The notes: generated by a model not told the origin, from the letters alone. A stretch of DNA of 21,422 bases from Bacteroidales bacterium (GCA_900766775.1 CAAFXN010000083.1:1-21422), one strand, 5' to 3'; numbered from the stretch's first letter, positions 1 to 7,328 are shown. Program-made: numbers and translations.

Positions 1-5
1 AAATC

Positions 6-296
6 ATGGAATTTGTCGGAATGATAGTTGCCGTGAGCAACTTGGAAGAAAAGCAGGGTTCTACGCAGCCCAACAATCAGGCATCTATGCAGTGTTACCG
101 AGACGTGGTCGTTCAGACGCAGGAGGAGTTTCCGAAAGGTATCTGCGCGACGCTGAAAGGGGACACGGCGCGGAACTTCAACCTCCCCGAGGGCAGCAAA
201 GTGCGGGTGTTCTTCGAGCCGCGCGTCAACCAGTCGAAAGCGAGCGGCAAATGGTTCACCTCCTGCCACGCTTGGCGCATAGACACTGCCAACTAA
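6..296 (+). CDS. DUF3127 domain protein, small OB-fold-like (5' side cut by window)
   Basis: This 96-residue protein resembles the DUF3127 family of Bacteroidota, small proteins thought to adopt an OB-like fold related to single-stranded DNA-binding domains; no reaction is established. Family-like features are the opening MEFVGMIVAV, a central segment with FPKGICATLKGD (about residues 42-53), and a final strand with GKWFTSCHAWRID (about residues 81-93), which matches the usual 'GkWytnikaWri' ending. The ATG at 6 fits the family start. Only five bases precede it and they carry no in-frame stop, so an upstream start cannot be excluded. The gene is followed by a 268-bp gap holding repeats and the next promoter, so it probably belongs to a separate, upstream transcription unit. 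A DNA-binding role is inferred from fold resemblance only. Confidence 0.75.
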   Translation: MEFVGMIVAVSNLEEKQGSTQPNNQASMQCYRDVVVQTQEEFPKGICATLKGDTARNFNLPEGSKVRVFFEPRVNQSKASGKWFTSCHAWRIDTAN

Positions 297-304
297 CGAC
301 TTTG

Positions 305-483
305 TAACATGTAATTATCGTGTAATTATTCATATAATTGCACAGCGAAACATACAGCGAAAAAAAAATTAATGGTTAATTATACGAGAATTACATGTTA
401 AAGAAAAAAACAATCATTACATGTTAAGAAAAACGGTAAGTACACGTAAAAAGTTCTATGGCAATTACACGTTAAGACAAAAA
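305..483. repeat. Cluster of AATTACAYGTTA sites, direct and inverted
   Basis: The gap before the tlpA-like gene carries a repeated near-palindromic motif. AATTACATGTTA at 389-400 is matched by its exact reverse complement TAACATGTAATT at 305-316, and CGTGTAATT at 319-327 is the reverse complement of AATTACACG at 463-471. Direct copies followed by an A-rich tail start at 390, 416 and 464, with a degraded one at 439, giving spacings of 26, 23 and 25 bp. The left part also shows an 11-bp period (308, 319, 330). The cluster ends about 14 bp before the predicted -33 box. An operator array is a reasonable inference, but no regulator is identified. Confidence 0.6.
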
Positions 484-496
484 AAACACGAAAAAA

Positions 497-528
497 TTTG
501 CATATTCGAAAAAAAAGTTGTATCTTTG
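497..528 (+). promoter_or_regulatory. Bacteroidota-type promoter of the tlpA-like gene
   Basis: TTTG at 497-500 is followed by a 20-bp spacer and TATCTTTG at 521-528, matching the known Bacteroidota primary-sigma pattern of TTTG, about 20 bp, then TAnnTTTG. Transcription would begin near 535, leaving a leader of about 30 nt before the ATG at 565. It may serve the whole run of closely spaced genes downstream. Confidence 0.75.
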
Positions 529-564
529 CACGGTATTTGGAATAAACGAAAATTTTATTGTATT

Positions 565-1053
565 ATGAAGACTATAAAAACCCTGTTTTTGGCAATAGCC
601 ATGCTGTTTGGCGCAGCAGTGAGCGCTCGCGCCGAGTTACCGAACGTTCGTCTGCAAGACATCAACGGCAAGACCGTGCAGACCGGCACTATCAGCAACG
701 GCGGTAAGCCCGTGATTATCTCTTTCTGGGCAACGTGGTGCAAGCCCTGTCTGCGCGAGTTGAAAGCGATTCACGAGGTCTATGCCGACTGGCAGGACGA
801 GACGGGTGTGAAGATGATTATCGTCTCCATCGACCAAGCCCAAGACGCCAACAAGGTGAAGCCGCTAGTGGATGGTTTCGGCTGGGAGTACGAGGTGCTG
901 CTCGACCCTAACGGAGACTTCAAACGTGCGATGAACGTACAGAACGTGCCGCACCTCTTTATCCTTGACGGCAAAGGCAAAGTCGTCTATAACCACACCG
1001 GCTATACCGATGGCGGAGAAACGGAAATCTACGAAATCATCAGCAAGTTGTAG
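565..1053 (+). CDS. TlpA-like periplasmic thiol-disulfide oxidoreductase
   Basis: This is a 162-residue exported thioredoxin-fold protein of the TlpA/ResA type, which exchanges thiols and disulfides in the periplasm. Residues 1-23 form a signal peptide ending in SARA. The active site is WCKPC (C59 and C62) within FWATWCKPCLREL, and the conserved cis-proline loop is NVPHLF (P129). The length is that of a bare TlpA domain with no N-terminal extension. The open frame runs upstream to 421, but that part is lysine-rich and crosses the promoter at 497-528, so the ATG at 565 is chosen. The DUF6029 barrel gene follows after 21 bp, so the two are probably co-transcribed. The substrate is unknown; the Omp28 proteins downstream, which also carry CxxC pairs, are plausible partners by inference. 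Confidence 0.88.
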   Translation: MKTIKTLFLAIAMLFGAAVSARAELPNVRLQDINGKTVQTGTISNGGKPVIISFWATWCKPCLRELKAIHEVYADWQDETGVKMIIVSIDQAQDANKVKPLVDGFGWEYEVLLDPNGDFKRAMNVQNVPHLFILDGKGKVVYNHTGYTDGGETEIYEIISKL

Positions 1054-1056
1054 GCT

Positions 1057-1077
1057 AATTAAGAATTCAGAATTATG
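1057..1077 (+). repeat. 7-bp tandem repeat running into a start codon
   Basis: Three heptamers lie head to tail: AATTAAG, AATTCAG and AATTATG. The ATG of the next gene (1075-1077) forms the end of the third unit. The same heptamer family recurs at 2817-2844 and 10349-10376. Confidence 0.7.
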
Positions 1078-2808
1078 AGGGTATTGCCAATGCATTTTTC
1101 GACCTGCCTATTTGCTCTTGTCGGGCTGCTGGTGCTGCCGATGGGCATCTATGCGCAGAAAGACACCGTGTATGTTACGGGCGGTCTGCAGCATGAGAGC
1201 CTGTTCCCCACGGTGAACGTGGACAACGACCGCACTACGCCGAAAGCCGACTGGGCGAAGATAGACCACCTGAGCAATACCTACCTCGACCTCGGCGTGC
1301 GCTACGAACACAACGGCGACAACAAAGCGGGCTTTCAGGGCGTGGAGGTGATGCTCCGCGGCGAACTAACCCAATGGCCGCTGCTGGGCTACGATGCCGA
1401 CTTCGGGGGCTACGGATTGAGCCACCTGCATGTGGCGATGCCCTTCAAATGGGGACGCGTTACGGTGGGCGATGTGTATGGGCAGTTTGGGTCGGGCTTT
1501 GTTCTTCGGCTCTACGAAGACCGCCCGCTCGGTATAGACAACGCGCTTCGTGGTGGCAAAATCGAGTTCACACCTTACAAAGGCATTTACGCCACCGTCA
1601 TCGGCGGCAAGCAGCGGCGCTATTGGAACTGCTACACCGACGGCGCAGGCGGGTGGAACTACACGCAAGATGCCACCATCGGCGGCAATCTCGAACTCGG
1701 CATCCATGAGTGGTCGCAAACCATGCAAGACGTAGGCGCGAACTTGACCATCGGAGGCAGTTATGTGAGCAAGTACCAGCGTTTCGATACCATCATCACC
1801 ACCGTTGGCAACCAACCCTACATGTACAACCTGCCCGAGTGGGTAGGCGCGGGAGATGTGCGGGCGCAGTTGCAGATGAAAGGCTGGAATGCACTCATCG
1901 AATATGCCTACAAAGCCAACGACCCCACCATCGTCAACAGTTACTCCTACAAGCACGGTGAAGCACTCTTGCTCTCGCTCAGTTATTCGCAGAAAGGCAT
2001 GTCGGTCATCCTGCAAGCCAAACGCTCGGAGAACATGTCGTTTCGCTCTGACCGCAAGGTGAGTAACCTGTCGGGTATGCTCAACCACATGCCTCCTTTC
2101 GCCAACCAGCATACCTATGCCCTCGCAACGCTATACCCGTATGCCACCGAGGCGATGGGCAACGAGTGGGCATTCCAAGGCGAGGTGCGCTATACATGGA
2201 AGCGCGGTACCCCCATGGGCGGCAAATACGGCACTACCCTTAAACTCAACGCCTCGCATATCCGCGGGCTCAGCGATGAGCGTATCCTCTCCGATAACGC
2301 CTCGTGGTGGGGTATCGGAAAGGAGACCTACTACACCGATGTCAACCTCGAACTGAACAAGAAAATCGACAAGCAGTGGTATCTCGGCGCCATGCTGATG
2401 TATCAGGGCTACAACAAGAAAATAGTGGAAGGACACGGCGACATGATTCATGCCGGTATCGCCGTGGTGGAAGCCAAATATGCGCTTAATAAGAACATCC
2501 AGATGCGGGCGGAGGTGCAGTATCTCTACACCAAGCAAGACCTCGGACAATGGTTCTTCGCGCTCTATGAGATAAGTCTTTGGAAGCAACTGATGCTCTC
2601 TGCGCAATACCAATACAACATCGGCTATGGCAACGAAGCCCCCGAAGACCAACACTTCTACACCGTGGCAGCCACATGGCAACGCAAAGCCCATCGCCTG
2701 ATGGCGGGCTACACCAAGACCCGCGCAGGCTACAACTGCTCAGGAGGCGTCTGCCGCTATGTACCCAAACAAGAAGGCATCAACATCACCTACAACTTCT
2801 CATGGTAG
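1075..2808 (+). CDS. DUF6029 family outer-membrane beta-barrel protein
   Basis: This 577-residue protein looks like the DUF6029 family of Bacteroidota, predicted outer-membrane barrels of unknown function. A signal peptide covers about residues 1-28 (ending IYAQ). The rest is alternating aromatic and hydrophobic strands with short turns, and the last residues (YNFSW) end in an aromatic as barrel proteins do. Notable stretches are VGDVYGQFGSGFVLRLYEDR (about residues 130-150) and a cysteine pair in CSGGVC (C555 and C560) just before the last strand. The start at 1075 overlaps a 7-bp repeat; an ATG at 1090 would give a slightly shorter signal peptide and cannot be ruled out. The gene sits 21 bp after the tlpA-like gene and ahead of the Omp28 genes. 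A role in transport or as a surface scaffold is inference only. Confidence 0.78.
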   Translation: MRVLPMHFSTCLFALVGLLVLPMGIYAQKDTVYVTGGLQHESLFPTVNVDNDRTTPKADWAKIDHLSNTYLDLGVRYEHNGDNKAGFQGVEVMLRGELTQWPLLGYDADFGGYGLSHLHVAMPFKWGRVTVGDVYGQFGSGFVLRLYEDRPLGIDNALRGGKIEFTPYKGIYATVIGGKQRRYWNCYTDGAGGWNYTQDATIGGNLELGIHEWSQTMQDVGANLTIGGSYVSKYQRFDTIITTVGNQPYMYNLPEWVGAGDVRAQLQMKGWNALIEYAYKANDPTIVNSYSYKHGEALLLSLSYSQKGMSVILQAKRSENMSFRSDRKVSNLSGMLNHMPPFANQHTYALATLYPYATEAMGNEWAFQGEVRYTWKRGTPMGGKYGTTLKLNASHIRGLSDERILSDNASWWGIGKETYYTDVNLELNKKIDKQWYLGAMLMYQGYNKKIVEGHGDMIHAGIAVVEAKYALNKNIQMRAEVQYLYTKQDLGQWFFALYEISLWKQLMLSAQYQYNIGYGNEAPEDQHFYTVAATWQRKAHRLMAGYTKTRAGYNCSGGVCRYVPKQEGINITYNFSW

Positions 2809-2816
2809 CCCTTGCT

Positions 2817-2930
2817 AATTATGAATTTAGAATTAAGAATAAAGAGGGCGCATGCTCAGAATAATCCGAACAATCTGATAATTCTGAATACTCCGATAAT
2901 TCGTAATTCGTAAATCGTAAATCGTAAATC
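2817..2930 (+). repeat. Three consecutive short tandem arrays (7, 9 and 7 bp)
   Basis: The 125-bp gap between the barrel gene and the Omp28 lipoprotein gene is almost entirely repeats. Positions 2817-2844 hold four heptamers of the AATTAAG family. Positions 2860-2895 hold four 9-mers (such as AATAATCCG and AACAATCTG). Positions 2899-2930 hold four and a half heptamers (ATTCGTA twice, AATCGTA twice, then AATC). The ATG at 2934 follows three bases later. I see no TAnnTTTG promoter here, so read-through from upstream is likely. Confidence 0.75.
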
Positions 2931-2933
2931 CCA

Positions 2934-3773
2934 ATGTCATCTTCTACAAAACCACATATCTCCCTTTTCTCCCTCTGCTTGGCAGTGGCTATTGGCATGG
3001 CAGCATGTCAGGTTATCCCTGAGAGCGAGCAACTGATTCCCGTAGAGAGTAGCGAGAGCGCAAAAACCTGCCTGTTGATTGACTTCTCCGGCTGGAGGTG
3101 TATCAACTGCCCTGCTGCCGCAGAAGAAGCCCATAAACTGCTGGAGCAGTATGGCGACCAACTGATCGTGATGGAGGCACACCCCGCCACCAACAGCCTT
3201 ACCAAGCCCCCTGCCAAATACCCCGAGTACGACTACACTTGCCCCGCGGCAGACTCCCTCTATATAGCGTTGGGAGGCACGGGCACCACGCCCCTCCCTG
3301 TCGGCTCCGTTGATATGGCGCCGTTCAATAATGGTTCCGGAAGCGGAGCCTACTTGAAAACGCCTGACCAATGGGGAGCAATGGTCTATTCTTCGCTGAA
3401 AAACGACTGTCAAGTGGAGGTGCGTCTCCATAGCAATGAGAAAAAAGAAATTGTTTGCCAACTAAACAACAAGTCGGAGCAAGAATTGGCATGCTCTTTG
3501 TATATGTGGCTAACGGAGGACAATATAGTTAGCGCACAATACTTCCCCGATAGTACCACCACCCAATATGTGCGCAACCACTTGCTGCGCGATGCCATAC
3601 TGCCTGCCGGCGGAAAAGCACTGACCTTGGCGCCGTTGCAACAAACAGAGCAAATCGTAACCTATACCCTGCCCGAAAAGGTGGTACCCGAGAACTGCCA
3701 TATCGTTGCCGCAGTCTATGCCGACGGAGAAATCATACAAGCAGCACAAATCGCTGCCGATACAGAAAAGTAA
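2934..3773 (+). CDS. Omp28-family lipoprotein with thioredoxin-like CxxC
   Basis: This 279-residue protein matches the Omp28 family, outer-membrane-associated proteins of Bacteroidota with a thioredoxin-like core. It has a lipoprotein signal: a hydrophobic segment at residues 9-22 then a lipobox ending in C25 (GMAAC). The likely redox pair is C56-I-N-C59 in GWRCINCP, followed by a helix and VMEAHP. The family-like stretch YVRNHLLRDAILP lies near residue 215. It lacks the C-terminal sorting-like tail of its two larger neighbours, consistent with anchoring by lipid. The next gene follows after 20 bp, so co-transcription is likely. It could be a thiol oxidoreductase or a cargo-binding lipoprotein; Omp28 proteins are poorly characterised. 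Confidence 0.82.
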   Translation: MSSSTKPHISLFSLCLAVAIGMAACQVIPESEQLIPVESSESAKTCLLIDFSGWRCINCPAAAEEAHKLLEQYGDQLIVMEAHPATNSLTKPPAKYPEYDYTCPAADSLYIALGGTGTTPLPVGSVDMAPFNNGSGSGAYLKTPDQWGAMVYSSLKNDCQVEVRLHSNEKKEIVCQLNNKSEQELACSLYMWLTEDNIVSAQYFPDSTTTQYVRNHLLRDAILPAGGKALTLAPLQQTEQIVTYTLPEKVVPENCHIVAAVYADGEIIQAAQIAADTEK

Positions 3774-3793
3774 CATTATAAAAACAAACAGAT

Positions 3794-4381
3794 ATGAAAA
3801 AACTCATTACATCTATTCTTTGCCTGTCTTTGGCTTTTTCCGCTCAAGCAGCGCTGCACTTGTCCTATTTCGATGAAAACGGAGACGAGATAGAGGTAAC
3901 CAAAGACACGACTATCAACTACACAGCCTACGAAGATAATTTTGGCGAGGTTAGCATGCAACTCAATGGAAACATATCCTCTGATGAATCAAAAGATTTC
4001 GTAGTGGTCTTGAATCGTTCAACAAAGGGAATTAAAGATAAATTATGCGCAAGCGAATGCGTGTCCGGTAACGGTGAACTTACGCAGACAATAAATTTCT
4101 CTACTCTGCCGGGGATGCTTACCCAGTCATGGTATGCTCATTATGAGCCCGCAGAAGAAGGCACGGTAACCATCGCATACGAGTTCAGCGACAAGGTCAA
4201 TCCTGCTATTACACTGACCGTCAATTATATTTACAGCCTGACTGGTACTGAACAAGTAAAGGCGGATTCTTCCGTCAAGGGTATCTACACCATCCTCGGG
4301 CAGCGCGTAGCGGCTACAAGCATAGACGAGTTGCCAAAAGGTATCTATATCGTCAATGGTAAAAAAGTAATTCACCAATAA
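3794..4381 (+). CDS. Small secreted protein with CxxxC and a T9SS-like C-terminal tail
   Basis: This is a 195-residue protein with a signal peptide (about residues 1-19, ending AQA). A beta-rich domain follows (about residues 20-145) containing C85 and C89 in LCASEC, its only cysteines after the signal peptide, and a stretch with WYAHYEPAEEGTVTIAYEF. The last 35 residues (GIYTILGQRV, a short variable segment, then LPKGIYIVNGKKVI) resemble the sorting domains recognised by the type IX secretion system or the related tails of Bacteroidales surface proteins. Small proteins of this layout are, from memory, often found beside Omp28 genes. The gaps are 20 bp upstream and 11 bp downstream, so it sits inside an operon. 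No function can be assigned; export to the surface is an inference from the tail. Confidence 0.7.
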   Translation: MKKLITSILCLSLAFSAQAALHLSYFDENGDEIEVTKDTTINYTAYEDNFGEVSMQLNGNISSDESKDFVVVLNRSTKGIKDKLCASECVSGNGELTQTINFSTLPGMLTQSWYAHYEPAEEGTVTIAYEFSDKVNPAITLTVNYIYSLTGTEQVKADSSVKGIYTILGQRVAATSIDELPKGIYIVNGKKVIHQ

Positions 4382-4392
4382 ATATCCCTCCC

Positions 4393-5802
4393 ATGAAGAA
4401 GTTCCTCCTTGCTTGTACGCTGATTACCGCTACGCTGTGTGCCGCTACGGCTGCCGATGTCCCTGCGTCTTTCCCGCGCAAGTTCCTGCTGGAGCAGTTC
4501 ACTGCCCAGAGTTGCGGCAACTGCCCTTACGGCATGCTCTGCATCGCGGAGGCAATGGCACAAGATTCCGGACAATATATCTGGGTAGCGCACCACTATG
4601 GTTTTGCTTCCGATGAGTACACCATCAGCGAGAGCCGAAACATCTGTAACCTCCTCGGTATATCGGGTGCTCCTATCGTTTCCCTCAATCGTACTAAGCA
4701 GAAAATTAACGAAATAAATCAACTGACTTTCCATCCTGCCTATCTGCCTTCCGATGAGATAGAGATAGTGGATTCTCTCACTTCGCCCGTCTCGGTGGTG
4801 ATTGACCGCACCTACGACCCCGCGACACGCACCGTCAATCTGACAGTCAGCGGACAGGTGGCTGACCCTGCTATCAAAACGCTTAAAATCAACGCACTAA
4901 TCAAGGAGAATGCCATTGTCGGCACTCAAACGGATTATGACTTTGCATGGGGTAATGGCAACACAAAACAATGGCGTGAATACCAACATATGGCTACTGC
5001 ACGCGACTTCTTCTCACCTGCATTGGGAGACGAAATCAAGGTGGAGAACCAAGCATACAGCAAGTCCTATACGATGACCATCGACTCCAACTGGGTGGAC
5101 ACCAACTGCACCATTGTGGCATACGTTACGAAGAGCAGCAACGCACCGGTATTGAACGCTGAGCAAGCGCCGCTTGTGGAAGGTACCCAAGGCGGTGAGC
5201 AGTTCAAGCCCTATGGCATTACCCAAGACGCAAAACCCAAATCGACCATCCTCTTCTCCGACCTCGCCATAAGCAAGGTGGCTGACAACATCCTGCAAGT
5301 GATTTTGGTTTCCAACCAGAATGTTCGCCCCGATAATAGCGGCTTCGCTTATGGCACTTGCAAGCCCGTGGGATTGCTCTATGTGGTTACAACCGACAAC
5401 CAACTCAAGCCGGGTACCTACTCTATTTTGGACGATTACTCTGCCAACTCTGTGATTGCCGGTTTCCGCGTAGATGAGATGGGTTCGCTCAGCGGCTCGC
5501 TGCTCCTCTATTCGCCTACTTCCTACATCCAAAACGGGCAAATCTTCCCTGCGGCAATGTGGAGACTGCTCTCCGGTACGCTTACCGTAACCGAAGAAGG
5601 CAATGTTAGTGTCAAAGCCACCACATGCTACGGCACGGAGATAGAGGGTACATACAGCGCAACAACAGGTATTGAGAATGTTACATCATCGCCTGCTAAT
5701 CAAACTATATTCAACATGTTGGGCATGCCGATGGGAGACAACCTGCAAGACCTGCCGCAGGGCGTGTATATCCAAAACGGGAAAGTGGTTATCAAACAAT
5801 AA
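4393..5802 (+). CDS. Omp28-related protein with CGNC site and sorting-like tail
   Basis: This 469-residue exported protein has an N-terminal Omp28/thioredoxin-like domain. The signal peptide ends near residue 20 (ATA-AD). The redox-type pair is C41-G-N-C44 in SCGNCPYGM, followed by the conserved IWVAHHYG and SGAP segments. The middle is a beta-rich region from about residue 135, and the last 40 residues (FNMLG, then DLPQGVYIQNGKVVI) form a T9SS-like sorting tail. It is about 190 residues longer than the Omp28 lipoprotein upstream and is a clear tandem paralogue of the next gene: PRKFL, CPYGM, HHYG, IDRTYDPATR and the SGTLTV near the end all match. Likely a surface-exposed or secreted thiol-active or binding protein; the substrate is unknown. 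Confidence 0.8.
   Translation: MKKFLLACTLITATLCAATAADVPASFPRKFLLEQFTAQSCGNCPYGMLCIAEAMAQDSGQYIWVAHHYGFASDEYTISESRNICNLLGISGAPIVSLNRTKQKINEINQLTFHPAYLPSDEIEIVDSLTSPVSVVIDRTYDPATRTVNLTVSGQVADPAIKTLKINALIKENAIVGTQTDYDFAWGNGNTKQWREYQHMATARDFFSPALGDEIKVENQAYSKSYTMTIDSNWVDTNCTIVAYVTKSSNAPVLNAEQAPLVEGTQGGEQFKPYGITQDAKPKSTILFSDLAISKVADNILQVILVSNQNVRPDNSGFAYGTCKPVGLLYVVTTDNQLKPGTYSILDDYSANSVIAGFRVDEMGSLSGSLLLYSPTSYIQNGQIFPAAMWRLLSGTLTVTEEGNVSVKATTCYGTEIEGTYSATTGIENVTSSPANQTIFNMLGMPMGDNLQDLPQGVYIQNGKVVIKQ
4804..4830 (+). repeat. 27-bp stretch identical to 6244-6270 in the paralogous gene
   Basis: These 27 bases, which encode most of IDRTYDPATR, are identical at the nucleotide level to 6244-6270 in the neighbouring Omp28 paralogue, although much of the surrounding sequence has diverged. 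This points to a shared duplication origin and possibly local gene conversion. Confidence 0.6.
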
Positions 5803-5838
5803 ACCCATAAACAAATAAACTTATCAACTAATAAACTA
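5799..5838 (+). repeat. 8-bp tandem repeat in the gap between Omp28 paralogues
   Basis: Five octamers lie in register: ATAAACCC, ATAAACAA, ATAAACTT, ATCAACTA and ATAAACTA. The first unit contains the stop codon of the upstream gene (TAA at 5800-5802), and the array ends 12 bp before the next ATG at 5851. Confidence 0.7.
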
Positions 5839-5850
5839 AAAATTTAGGGT

Positions 5851-7218
5851 ATGAAAAAGTTATTTACTTCTGTGCTGCTGCTCGCAGCCGCATTCTCTAC
5901 CGCAATGGCAGAGGAGACAACTTATCCGCGTAAGTTCCTGATTGAGCACTTCACCACCGAGAAATGCGGGTATTGCCCCTATGGTATGTACTCCATCGTA
6001 GAGGCTATCAAAGGACAAGAAGACCAGTATATCTGGGTCAGCCACCACTACGGATATGGCACTGACCCCTATACTATCACGGAGAACAGCACTATCGGCA
6101 ACAAGTTGGGCGTCAGTGGTGCTCCGAATATGTGCCTCAACCGCGCCGTGCAAAATGGACAGTCTGCTCTCTGCTTCCACCCGGCATATTTGCCTGAGAT
6201 GACTATCACCGACTCGAAAGAGGCTATCGCTTCTGTAAATATCGACCGCACCTACGACCCCGCGACACGCGCACTGAAAGTGAAAGTGAGCGGAGAAGTA
6301 GGCACTACCGAATTAACCGAAGTGCGTCTCTCTATACTTATCAAGGAAAACGGATTGGTAGGGAAGCAAGCCGACTACTATTGGACATGGACCGGCGAGT
6401 GGTCTGAGTTCATGCACACCAAAGTAGTACGCGACATGCTCACTGCTGCATTGGGCGACAAGGTAACAGTAGCCGATCAAGCCTATTCATTAGAGAAAGA
6501 GTTCACCGTACCTACAGAATGGGTGGACAGCAACTGCGTAGTAGTAGCCTACATCACCAACAAGAACCTCAAACCTATCATCAATGCTGAGCAAGTAGCA
6601 TTGGTAGAAGAGACCACCGGAGGCGAAGAGATAGAGCCTCACGGTATCAAGGAAGATGTCGCAGATTATTTCCCCGAGTCCGGTGCACCTATCAAGGACA
6701 TCACCTTCTCTTCCGTGGCTACCCAAACAGTAGGCGACACGCTCTGTGTGCAGATGATTGGCGACAACTCTGTATCTGCCGGCGGAAATAAATGCAAACC
6801 GGTATTGCTACTTTATATTGTAGGGGCAGATCAACTCACTGCCAACACTACCTACACCGTAGAGGAGAATGGCGGCAATGGTACCATCATCCCCGGTGCA
6901 CGCGATGATGAGAACATGATGCTCGTAGGCTCGTTGCTGACCTACTGCACCAGCACCTCTATCAATGTCGGCACCCTTAAACCGCAGAAGTATTGGATGC
7001 TCAAGTCCGGTACCCTGACGGTGGATGCTGAAGGTAACATCACGCTGGATGCCGTTTCAGCAAATGGTTCTGCTCTGACCGGTACCTACAACATCGCTAC
7101 CGCTATCGACGAAGTGTCGCTCGTGAAGAAAGCGATGAAACAGATAAGAGACGGGCAAGTGATTCTGGTTAATCCCGCAGGCGAAGAGTTCAATATCCTC
7201 GGCACACGCATTAACTAA
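5851..7218 (+). CDS. Omp28-related protein with CGYC site and a different C-terminal tail
   Basis: This is a 455-residue paralogue of the preceding gene. It has a signal peptide ending at about residue 20 (AMA-EE), the pair C39-G-Y-C42 in KCGYCPYGM, and the same IWVSHHYG, SGAP and IDRTYDPATR landmarks. The middle and C-terminal beta-rich regions align with the neighbour through KPVLLLYIV and SGTLTV. The final tail differs: DGQVILVNPAGEEFNILGTRI places the NGQ/DGQ strand before the NILG strand, the reverse of the neighbour's NMLG-then-NGK order. That arrangement is also seen, from memory, at the ends of other Bacteroidales secreted proteins. The gene ends 23 bp before a strong hairpin that probably terminates the operon. 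Function unknown; thiol activity is inferred from the CxxC. Confidence 0.8.
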   Translation: MKKLFTSVLLLAAAFSTAMAEETTYPRKFLIEHFTTEKCGYCPYGMYSIVEAIKGQEDQYIWVSHHYGYGTDPYTITENSTIGNKLGVSGAPNMCLNRAVQNGQSALCFHPAYLPEMTITDSKEAIASVNIDRTYDPATRALKVKVSGEVGTTELTEVRLSILIKENGLVGKQADYYWTWTGEWSEFMHTKVVRDMLTAALGDKVTVADQAYSLEKEFTVPTEWVDSNCVVVAYITNKNLKPIINAEQVALVEETTGGEEIEPHGIKEDVADYFPESGAPIKDITFSSVATQTVGDTLCVQMIGDNSVSAGGNKCKPVLLLYIVGADQLTANTTYTVEENGGNGTIIPGARDDENMMLVGSLLTYCTSTSINVGTLKPQKYWMLKSGTLTVDAEGNITLDAVSANGSALTGTYNIATAIDEVSLVKKAMKQIRDGQVILVNPAGEEFNILGTRIN

Positions 7219-7240
7219 TCGTCTCATTCAATAATCTTCC

Positions 7241-7302
7241 AAGAATGTCTGACAAAGCCGTTATATAATCCCATAACGCTTTGTTGGGCATTCTTTCCTT
7301 TT
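7241..7302 (+). terminator. Long hairpin with T-rich tail after the Omp28 operon
   Basis: AAGAATG (7241-7247) pairs with CATTCTT (7289-7295). Inside a 4-by-4 internal loop, ACAAAG (7252-7257) pairs with CTTTGT (7279-7284) and CGTTAT (7259-7264) pairs with ATAACG (7273-7278), with one bulged C. A T-rich tract follows to 7302. It is most likely an intrinsic terminator for the preceding genes; the interrupted T-tract leaves open a structured leader of the response regulator gene. Confidence 0.6.
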
Positions 7303-7307
7303 GGAGA

Positions 7308-7328
7308 ACTTGAAACTTGATACTTCTA
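7308..7328 (+). repeat. 7-bp repeat before the response regulator start
   Basis: The heptamers ACTTGAA, ACTTGAT and ACTTCTA end at the first base of the ATG at 7328. The 18 bases at 7308-7325 are identical to 8034-8051 ahead of the histidine kinase gene. Confidence 0.65.

Noticed and set aside
421..564. 48-residue N-terminal extension of the tlpA-like protein
   Set aside because: It covers the repeat cluster and promoter and would bury the signal peptide; the ATG at 565 gives a normal exported protein.
1366..2112. Antisense frame of 248 codons opposite the DUF6029 gene
   Set aside because: It lies wholly inside a well-supported barrel gene, its translation resembles no family I know, and there is no promoter.
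2845..2930. Independent promoter for the Omp28 lipoprotein gene
   Set aside because: I found no TAnnTTTG element in the gap; the sequence is repeats, so read-through from the upstream promoter is simpler.
7301..7327. TTG start of the response regulator
   Set aside because: The codon lies in the T-tract of the upstream hairpin, and the extra residues are just the translated heptamer repeat.
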